Of a stretch of DNA of 11,099 bases, positions 1 through 6,444 are shown piece after piece (within the stretch, counting starts at the first letter, position 1; each line of letters begins with the position of its first letter). Made by a program: the position numbers and the translations under genes. The stretch comes from Baffinella frigidus (Eukaryota; Cryptophyceae; Cryptomonadales; Baffinellaceae). The DNA lies in contig MU646433.1 in the NCBI GenBank assembly GCA_026770585.1, positions 1 to 11,099 on the forward strand, written 5' to 3'. Below the pieces are notes generated by a model. The model saw only the letters and a program-made list of their open reading frames with translations, was not told the DNA's origin and searched no databases.

Positions 1-235
1 ATATTACTTCTCCCTTATTTTATGATTTGGGTTATTATTTATATTTCGTAGATTAAACAATAAGGGATAATGTAAATATATTACTTCTCCCTTATCTCCA
101 TTATATGTTATCCCTTATCTTCCTTATCCATTATCCCTTATCTCCCTTATACATTCTTCCTTATCTCCCTTATACATTCTTCCTTATCTCCCTTATTCAT
201 TCTCCCTTATGGTCTAATTTATATATAGTTTAAAC
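1..235. repeat. AT-rich block with CTCCCTTAT repeats
   Basis: This stretch is rich in A and T and is built around the motif CTCCCTTAT. An 18-bp sequence at 1-18 recurs exactly at 78-95. A 23-bp unit beginning TCTCCCTTAT starts at 141, 164 and 187, and a shortened copy starts at 201. TAAGGGATAA at 61-70 is the reverse complement of TTATCCCTTA at 108-117 and 131-140, so the block has both direct and inverted copies. No coding potential is visible. The base composition changes sharply to mixed and then GC-rich sequence after about 240, near a T-rich run at 238-248. Confidence 0.8.
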
Positions 236-540
236 CATTTTTTTTTTTGGTTCACGAGAACTCCCGCCTTCCGTTTCTTGTTTCTTAAGAAACTCTATGG
301 ACACGCCCGCCTCCCGTTCTTTAATTATTGAGAAACTCAGTGAGAACGCCCCTCCTCACGAACAATTGCTGGAAACTCGACCCTGCACACTGGAAGCTCA
401 ATCCTGAGGCCTGGAATCTCCATTTGGTACCTCCACCCTGAACACTGAAACCTCGATCCTTGTCTTTTTCCACTTGCCCCCCCAAAACTGGTAGACAAAC
501 TGGTACCACACAACAAAGCCAGTACACCTGTATCATATTT
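236..540. other. Gene-free stretch with weak 21-bp repeat
   Basis: No gene is recognisable here. Two related segments at about 252-330 share the words GAGAAC(T/G)CCCGCC and AAGAAACTC or GAGAAACTC, suggesting a degenerate tandem of about 50-70 bp. From 369 a 21-bp unit beginning CTGGAA is repeated at 369, 390 and 411 and then decays. Words such as CCACCCTGAACACTGAAACC near 431-452 resemble the C-strand of the telomere-like arrays further along, so this may be a heavily decayed relative of them. That relationship is inferred from short words only. Confidence 0.45.
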
Positions 541-818
541 GAAGAAAAATCTGGCGGTTTTGAGAATGATTGATGTGTTCTCGTCGGCAACATGACACTC
601 ATCTCAACTTCCGAGCGGTTCCCGGCGCAGCCCAGCTTCCTGGCCACTGCCACTCTTCACCAGATAAGCCACGATTATGTGGACCGTGTGCACAGAAGAG
701 CCGCACACCAACGGAACCCGCTTCCTGCAGACGCCCAGCCGGAGCACGGCGGATGCTCCTCCAAGGCAGGACACCGGATGGCAGCCGGGGCACTGGGAGC
801 AGGGGCGTTGGGGCTTAC

Positions 819-943
819 CTTCGCGAGCATTTTGGTATTGAGTTGGGGGAGCGCCCTTTGGGAATTTGCCCTTTCAGAAACTGCCCGGCGAAAAGGGGGG
901 TAATCCAATGGCTCCACTGCTTGGACTTGGAACCATTGGATCT
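819..943 (-). other. Possible internal exon, unknown product
   Basis: On the minus strand the sequence before 943 is pyrimidine-rich and ends in CAG (acceptor AG at 945-944). The segment ends with GCGAAG followed by GTAAGC, a good donor (GT at 818-817). Between them is an uninterrupted frame of 2 nt plus 41 codons. I found no convincing partner exons, and the encoded residues match no family I know. It could be chance: splice-like words are common in 1.5 kb of GC-rich DNA, and the plus strand is also open here. Confidence 0.2.
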
Positions 944-1913
944 CTGAGGATCGCGGAGAGGAAGGGCGAGCGAGGTTACTTGGCGGAAGGTCTGCGATGG
1001 GTCGGGTCACGAAGCTGACCAAGGAAGGGGAGGTGCGCCCTGCTGCCGTGATCCGCCCCAGGCGCCCCCGACCCCAGCATTCGCCCCAGGCGCTGTGGAT
1101 CGGCAGTAGAGAAGGAGATAGGTGGCGGTCATGTTGGTGGTGATCCGAAAGAACGCGGAGTGTTTCTGCAGGTGGAGTGCCGAGTGCAGGCTGATCTGAG
1201 TGGGCACAGGTGCTGGTGACACTCTTCAGGCCTCCCTGGTCTGCGATTGCGATCCATCGATCGGGGGCTGCACGAGGCCGCCCTCTGCACACGCGTTTTG
1301 TTTCTTGATTTGAGTAGCAACAGAGGTGTACATGTGCGCGCGGTGTCGAGATCGCCTGCCGGCGCAGTGGCCTCGTTCACGGCGGGCACCACGCGTGTCG
1401 TTCTGGCGCCACGACTTGGCGTGGGCAATGCACCGAATCGGAGTCGAAGCATGCCGATGCCGCTGGCAACCCCTGCCCCGCAACAGCCGTACTCCCGATC
1501 AGGCATTCGGGCACCGGGGGCGAGGCGGGGAGCACCGCCGTTCTGACAGAAGCAGATGCCTGACCCTTCCCAACAGACAACCCAACGTGTTGCTCAAAAC
1601 AAGGCTGTGGACAGACACAATGCGATGCAGCAAGCATGTTGGGACAATGGGAGCGAGAGGATGTGTGACGGGGCTTGCCTTGGTCGCCGTGCGCGGGGCT
1701 CTGAGGCGCAACCCAGAGTGTGCCCACCGCGCCACTCCTGCCAGGCAAGGCGGGCAACACGCGAGTCACGTGACTGACTGACCACCGACTGTTCCCGCCG
1801 CGCTGAGGCGGGCCCGTGTCCCCGCAGCAAAAATAAGCATGCCTGCTATCGAGGCCTGCGTGCTTGCGGAGAGGACGCGTTCGTGCTTGGTGACGGCCAA
1901 GGTACATGCAACT

Positions 1914-1976
1914 CTGAGAGGAAGGGTGAGGGAGCTGAGAGGAAGGGTGGGGGAGCTGAGAGGAAGGGTGAGGGAG
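1914..1976. repeat. 21-bp minisatellite, three copies
   Basis: Three nearly identical 21-bp units of the form CTGAGAGGAAGGGTGAGGGAG begin at 1914, 1935 and 1956; the middle unit has GGTGGG instead of GGTGAG. Because 21 is a multiple of three, the array keeps reading frames open on both strands (a seven-residue LPHPSSQ repeat on the minus strand). This explains part of the long spurious frame running across 1377-2222. Confidence 0.9.
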
Positions 1977-2089
1977 GTACCCTGTGGCGGAGGCGACGGC
2001 GAGACGGCTGGATCGAACCACGAATCCGGCGAGCCACCCTGCACAGCCACACCCATTCACTCCCAGATCCTGAGAGAGTCTCTGGGCCA

Positions 2090-2160
2090 GGGTGCGCCAA
2101 AGGAGGAGTCGCATGATGGGTGCGCCAAAGGAGGAGTCGTCCGGGGTGCGACTCCTCCTT
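2090..2160. repeat. Duplicated 22-bp motif ending in a hairpin
   Basis: GGGTGCGCCAAAGGAGGAGT followed by CG occurs at 2090-2111 and again at 2118-2139, a 28-bp period. The second copy is followed after a 9-base loop by its own reverse complement: AAGGAGGAGTCG at 2128-2139 pairs perfectly with CGACTCCTCCTT at 2149-2160. The result is one direct copy plus a 12-bp perfect stem. No gene is attached to it that I can recognise, and its role is unknown. Confidence 0.85.
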
Positions 2161-2325
2161 GCCAGGAACATGCGCAACCAGTGCGAGGGGGCACAAGGGA
2201 GGGAGGGGGGGGAGGGCGTCAAGAGATACGGTGGTCGATGGAGGGTGGCAGACCGGGGGGTGGACCCGGCGAGAAGCCAACTCTGTCAACGCCTCTGCGC
2301 TCAGCTGCTCACCAACGGCTTAGCA
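2161..2325. other. GC-rich junction before the telomere-like array
   Basis: This is single-copy-looking GC-rich sequence with a purine-rich stretch of G runs at about 2196-2218. It leads abruptly into the TTTAGGG-like array at about 2326. No coding feature is supported. The sharp change of composition suggests a breakpoint or an insertion boundary. Confidence 0.4.
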
Positions 2326-3090
2326 TTAGGGTTTAAGGTTTAGGGTTTGGGATTTGGGGTTAAGGGTTTAGGGTTTGGGGTTTAAGGTTTAGGGTTCAAG
2401 GTTTAGGGTTTAGGGTTCAGGGTTTAGAGTTTAGGGTTCAGGGTTTAGGGTTTGGGGTTTAGGGTTTCAGGTTCAGGGGTTGGGGTTCATGGTTGAAGGT
2501 TCAGGGTTGAGGGATTAGGGTTTAGGGTTTAGGGTTTGGAGTTCAGGGTTCAGGGTTCAGGTTCAAGGTTTCAGGGTGTAGGGTCGAGGGTTAGGGTTTA
2601 GGGTTTGAAGTTTAGGGTTTAGGGTTTCGGGTTGAGAATTTAGGGTTCATGATTTTGGGGTCAGGGTTTAGGGTTTAGGCTTATGGTGTACGTTTTATGG
2701 TTTATGGTGTATGTCTTATGGTTTAGGGTTTAGGGTTTGAAGTGTAGGGTAAGGATTTGAGGTTTGAGGTTTAGGGCTTAGGGTTTAGGTTTTAGGGTTT
2801 GAGGTTTGAAGTGTAGGGTTTAGGGTTTGGGATTTCGGGTTTAGGGGCCAGAGTTTGAAGTGTATGGTTTAGAGTTTAGGGTTTAGGGTTTAGGGTTTAG
2901 AATTTGGGGCTTAGGGTTTAGGGTTTAGGGTTTAGGGTTCAGTGTTTACGATTTAGGGTTAGGGTTCCGGATTTAGGGTTTAGGGTTCAGGGTTCATGGT
3001 TGAGGTTTTGGGGTTCAGTGTTGAGTGTTCAGTGTTCAGTGTTCAGATCACAGTGTTCAGGTTTCAGGGTTTAGGGTTCCGGGGTTCCGG

Positions 3091-3181
3091 TTTAGGGTTT
3101 AGGGTTTAGGGTTTAGGGTTTAGGGTTTAGGGTTTAGGGTTCAGGGTTTAGGGTTTAGGGTTTAGGGTTTAGGGTTCAGGG
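3091..3181 (+). repeat. Near-perfect telomeric heptamer core
   Basis: Thirteen heptamers lie in one unbroken register: seven exact TTTAGGG units at 3091-3139, one TTCAGGG, four exact units at 3147-3174, then another TTCAGGG. This is the best-preserved telomeric sequence in the array. Its regular G triplets give the plus strand clear G-quadruplex potential. It could be a more recent telomerase-type addition or a patch kept uniform by slippage. Confidence 0.9.
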
Positions 3182-4233
3182 TTTCAAGTGTAGGGTTTAG
3201 GATTCAGGGCTTAGGGATTGGGGTTCAGGGTCTCGGGTTCCTGTTTTAGGGTTCATGGTTGATGTTTAGGGTTTGGGGTTTCGAGTTTAAACTGCATGGT
3301 TAAGGGCTTAGGGTCTAGGGTTTGGGGTTCAGGGTTTTTGGTTTACGGTTTGAGGTGCAGGGTTGAGGAATTAGGGTCTAGGGTTCAGGGTTTTGGGGTT
3401 CAGGGTTTTAGGGTTTACGGTTTAAGGTTTAAGGTTTGGGGTTGAAAATAAATGGTTTATGGTTTATGGTGTATGGTGTATGGTGTATGGTGTATGGTTT
3501 ATGGTTTATGGTTTATGGTTTAGGGTTTAGCGTTCAGGGTTTGAATTGTAGGGTTTAGGATTTAGGGTTCAGGTTTTAGGGTTTAGGATTGAGGGTGTAG
3601 GGGTCAGGGTTTAGGGTTTAGGGTTTGGGATTTGGAGTTTAGGGGTCACAGTTTGAAGTTCGGGTTCAGGGGCCAGAGTTTGAAGTTATGGTTTAGGGGT
3701 TAGGATTCAGGGTTTATGGTTTAGGGTTTAGGATTTAGGGTTCAGGGTTTAGGGTGCAGGGTTAAGGGTCAAGAGTGTAAAGTTCAGGGTTTTGGGGTTC
3801 AGGGTTTAGGGGTTAGGGTTCAGGGTTTAGGGTTTTGTGTCAGGGTTTGAAATGTAGGGTTTAGGGTTTTGGGTTTGATTCAGGGTTGAGGGTTTAGGGA
3901 TGAAGTAGGGTTGAGTGTGCAGGGTTTAAAATTTTGGGTTCAGGGTTCAGGTCCCAGTGTTCAGGGTTCAGTTTTCAGGGTTTAGGGTTTTGGGTTTAGG
4001 GTTTAGGGTTTGGGTTTTAGGGTCTGAGGTCTAGAGTTTGAAGTGTAGGCTTTAGGATTTAGGGCTTAGGGTTTGGGGTTGAGGGTTCATGTTTTAGGGT
4101 TTATGGTTGATGTTTTAGGGTTTGGGGTGTCGAGTTTAAAGTGTATGGTCAAGGGCTTCGGGTCTAGGGTTTGGGGTTCAGGGTTTGTGATTTAGGATTT
4201 GAGGTGTAGGGTTGAGGGATTAGGGTTTAGAGT

Positions 4234-4361
4234 TCAGGGTTTGGGGTTCAGTGTTCAGGGTTTAGGGCTCAGGGTTTGGGGTTGAAAAACAGATGGTTCA
4301 GGGTTTGGGGTTCAGTATTCAGGGTTTAGGGCTCAGGGTTTGGGGTTGAAAAACAGATGGT
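4234..4361 (+). repeat. 64-bp tandem duplication inside the array
   Basis: The segment ending in GGTTGAAAAACAGATGGTT is present twice in tandem with a 64-bp offset; GTTGAAAAAC starts at 4281 and again at 4345. The copies differ at only a few bases (for example CAGTGTTC versus CAGTATTC), much less than neighbouring heptamers differ from each other. The duplication is therefore younger than the general decay of the array. Confidence 0.8.
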
Positions 4362-4831
4362 TTATGGTTTATGGTTTATGGTTTAGGGTTCAGAGTTTGA
4401 AGTGTAGGGTTCAGGATTTAGGTTTTAGGGTTTAGGGTTAAGGATTGAGGGTGTAGGGTTTAGGGTTTAGGGTTTGAGATTTGGAGTTTAGGGGCATCAG
4501 TTTGAAGTTTGGGTTGAGGGGCCAGAGTTTAGGGTTTAGAGTTTTGGTTTAGGTTTTAGGGTTTGGGGTTTGAAGTGTAGGGTTTAGGATTTAGGGCTTA
4601 GGGTTTGGGGTTTAGGGTTCAGGGTTCATGTTTTAGGGTTTATGGTTGATGTTTTAGGGTTCGGGTTTCGAGTTTAAAGTGTATGGTTAAGGGCTTAGGG
4701 TCTAGGGTTTGGGGTTCAGGGTATGTGGTTTAGGATTTGAGGGATTAGGATTTAGGGTTTAGGGATCAGTGTTCAGGGTGTGGGGTTTAGTGTTTTTGGG
4801 TTTAAGGTTTGGGGTTGAAAATAAATGGTTT

Positions 4832-5105
4832 ATGGTTTATTGTTTATTGTTTAGGGTTCACGGTTTCAACGGCAACGTTGCCGGAGCAACAATCAACCAG
4901 GTGAGTCTTGCCCAGAGCCGATTCCGGGCCGGTTATGCTTGCATGAGTATTGTTTGTGTTCTTCTCCATTGTGTCTCCGTAGCCAATCGACCCGTCTACA
5001 TGGCCAATTATGAACCTGACACCCGCCATATGCAAAGAAGTGTTTGGGGTTGAGGATTGGTTGCCAGCACGCGATAGTCAAGGGCGCATGGTCTGTCTCT
5101 GCTGA
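4832..5105 (+). CDS. Small spliced reading frame emerging from the array (hypothetical)
   Basis: Exon A (4832-4900) runs from an ATG inside the last array repeats and ends CAACCAG followed by GTGAGT, a textbook donor. The 82-bp intron (4901-4982) ends in a long pyrimidine-rich tract and CCGTAG. Exon B (4983-5105) joins in phase 0 and stops at TGA. The product would be 63 residues: the first 11 or so come from repeat DNA, followed by GFNGNVAGATINQ and then PIDPSTWPIMNLTP through FGVEDWLPARDSQGRM. The later part has a natural, non-repetitive composition. I do not recognise a family, signal peptide or catalytic motif. It may instead be the 3' end of a larger gene whose upstream exons lie beyond, or were replaced by, the array. 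If the intron were retained the frame would stay open to 5053. The splice sites are the strongest evidence; the start codon is the weakest. Confidence 0.45.
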
Positions 5106-5182
5106 AGCAGCATGCACTGCGGGTCGGGACACACATGAGTGGTTTGCAGACTCGCGGCGGGCGCACGCACACCCGCGCCTGG

Positions 5183-5205
5183 GTGCCAGGCTGGTTGCCT
5201 GGCAC
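5183..5205. repeat. Perfect 9-bp hairpin
   Basis: GTGCCAGGC at 5183-5191 and GCCTGGCAC at 5197-5205 form a perfect 9-bp stem with a 5-base loop. CTGGCACGGC, overlapping the right arm, is repeated at 5199-5208 and 5212-5221. The hairpin lies between the ends of two convergent gene-like segments (plus to 5105, minus down to 5235). It has no poly-T tract or other context that would identify it as a terminator or RNA gene. Confidence 0.6.
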
Positions 5206-5234
5206 GGCTGGCTGGCACGGCAGCAAGGGCGGAC

Positions 5235-5668
5235 CTGAGTCAAGGCAGCGGCGACGAAGCCACCCTGGGGGCGCGCGTGCGCGAGGGCGTAGCCAGGAGA
5301 GTGCATCGCGTATCCCGATCCCGCCGGCGACCGCCCCCGCCCCGGGGAGGTGCGCGGCGCGGGCGAGAAGGAGCGAGAGGCGTAGGGCGGGATCGCGAAG
5401 AGCGAGGGTGGCGAGAGGTCTCTGCGCGCGGGTGGCACGGGGCGGGCACGCGAGTGCGAGTGTTGGAGCACCTCCCGGCGTTCTGGAGAGTGGCGGAGAA
5501 CAACGTTGATGCCCACCTGCTGGGGGAGTGCGAGCTTCTGGTCCAGGTGCGCAACCTCCGAGCGGTATTTACCAAGCTTGGAATCCACCTCCCCGCACAC
5601 CTGCCGCCCATCACCAATCTTCAGCAAACGGAAGCCAGCAACCCACCGCTTTCCCTCGCCGCTCAGAT
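5235..5668 (-). pseudogene. Gene fragment with coiled-coil segment, unknown family
   Basis: Read on the minus strand, the frame opens just after a TGA at 5672-5670. The first usable position is after TTTGAG, a possible acceptor at 5670-5669. The early residues look like real protein: GEGKRWVAGFRLLKIGDGRQ, then a stretch with V, L, Y, V, L, L spaced 4-3-4-3-4 (EVDSKLGKYRSEVAHLDQKL), a two-and-a-half-heptad coiled-coil pattern. Codon use there is consistent (nearly all Lys AAG, all Glu GAG, all Gln CAG). It then turns Ser/Pro/Arg-rich, and a possible donor CAG|GTCC lies at 5235. There is no in-frame ATG before the coiled coil, and directly upstream is the decayed array. It is therefore either an internal exon or a truncated remnant. 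The words LLKIGDGRQV weakly recall the carboxylate-distal part of a PDZ domain; I do not rely on this. The plus strand is also open here and is the alternative reading. Confidence 0.4.
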
Positions 5669-5669
5669 C

Positions 5670-6331
5670 TCAAACCTAGAAACGTAGCCCTCAACCGCAA
5701 CCCTCACTCCCGGAAACGTAAACCCCAAACCTTGATCCGCGAACCCTGATCCAAAAACACTCAAACCCCAAACCTGAAAAAAATTATCCCCACATCCTAA
5801 CCCCGAAGCCCCAACTTCACAAGCCTACAACTTCAACCCCGCAACTAAACTCTGAACCCCAATACAAACTGTGCACCATACAGTCTGAACCGTACACCAC
5901 ACACACTAAAATCCCAACCCTGAACCTAAAAACCTCAACCATAAAACCACGCCCCTTCAGTTGTTTCCCCAGATCCCAACCCCGAACCGCGATGCGGAAA
6001 CCCCACAACTCTACAACCTCAACCCCAGAACTAAACCCTGAATTCCAACCCCCCCCACCTAAATTCTGAACCGTAAACCATACACTAGTACAAACCCCCA
6101 TTTTCAACCAACCATAAATCCAAACCGCCAAACTTTGAACCCTGAACTTTCAACCGCGTACACCCAAAACCATGAACGCGAAACCTACGGAGCAGACACG
6201 CTCGTGAAACGGAGCAGACACGCTCGTGAAATAAAAAACTCGACACCTAAACCTTACACCCGAGACCATGAACTCGAAACCCAAACCCTACACGCTTAAC
6301 CATAACCTCAAAACCCGAGACCCCAAACCAG
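5670..6331 (-). repeat. Second telomere-like array, opposite orientation, strongly decayed
   Basis: On the plus strand the sequence is a run of CCCTGAACC, CCCCAAACC, CTAAACCCTGAA and similar words, the C-strand form of the repeats at 2326-4864. The G-strand therefore points toward lower coordinates. It is much more degraded than the first array, with hardly any intact heptamers. A higher-order unit of about 186 bp is visible: the stretch starting CTACAAC(T/C)TCAACCCC at 5825 recurs at 6011, and its following CTAAAC(T/C)CTGAA and TCTGAACCGTA words recur in the same order. Words shared with the first array (TCGAGTT, GTTTATGGTT read on the minus strand) suggest the same repeat family. The array borders the 3' end of the LRR gene. 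Confidence 0.85.
6187..6230. repeat. Exact 22-bp tandem duplication
   Basis: A 22-bp sequence beginning ACGGAGCAGACACGCTCGTG occurs twice in exact tandem (6187-6208 and 6209-6230). It is unlike the surrounding C-rich heptamer derivatives and is perfect where everything around it is diverged, so it looks recently duplicated or inserted. Confidence 0.9.
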
Positions 6332-6444
6332 GCAGGCAGGTTTGCCCAGGACTGGCCGGATCGGGGCAGTGCTTGAGACACTCATGGTGACCCAGGGTGG
6401 CAGCATTGCAAATGAAGGCTTGCTCAAGCATTTGTCTCAGGTTT

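Larger units (their letters stand above)
541..2089. other. GC-rich stretch, no confident gene
   Basis: Several long frames are open on both strands, as expected in GC-rich DNA, but none shows a domain I recognise. The best coding hint is a minus-strand segment 943-819. It is preceded by a pyrimidine-rich tract ending in CAG and followed by a GTAAGC donor-like word, and it encodes 41 residues plus a 2-nt split codon, including the words PLDYPPFRRAVSER and LPQLNTKMLAK. An overlapping plus-strand frame, about 808-947, contains EHFGIELGERPLG and ends at a TGA near 948. Only one can be real, and possibly neither. A third hint is a plus-strand frame at 1247-1546 containing CTRVLFLDLSSNRGVHV, which lacks a plausible ATG near its beginning. 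Confidence 0.35.
2326..4864 (+). repeat. Degenerate TTTAGGG-type interstitial telomere-like array
   Basis: About 2.5 kb consists almost entirely of variants of the heptamer TTTAGGG (TTCAGGG, TTTGGGG, TTTATGG, TTTGAGG, TTGAGGG), with the G-rich strand on plus. Perfect heptamers survive only in short runs. Larger modules are repeated inside it: a module containing TCGAGTTTAAA occurs at about 3281, 4130 and 4668, each followed 145-160 bp later by GGTTGAAAA(T/A)A(A/C) and ATGGTTTATGG. This spacing shows amplification in blocks of roughly 850 and 540 bp, not simple telomerase addition. TTTAGGG is the telomere repeat of plants, many algae and alveolates. Gene-like sequence follows on the 3' side, so this is not a chromosome end in the present assembly. 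The GT-rich, stop-rich sequence codes for nothing obvious until its last 30 bases. Confidence 0.93.

Noticed and set aside
1377-2222. 281-codon minus-strand frame
   Set aside because: Its length is helped by the in-frame 21-bp minisatellite and high GC content. It is rich in Cys, Ser, Pro and His with no recognisable domain, and overlapping plus frames are also long.
2326-4864. True chromosome end (functional telomere)
   Set aside because: Repeats are mostly degenerate and genes continue on the far side. Only a short core is regular.
4769-5053. 94-codon unspliced plus-strand frame across 4901-4982
   Set aside because: The stretch is bounded by CAG|GTGAGT and a pyrimidine tract with TAG. The spliced reading is more protein-like after the junction.
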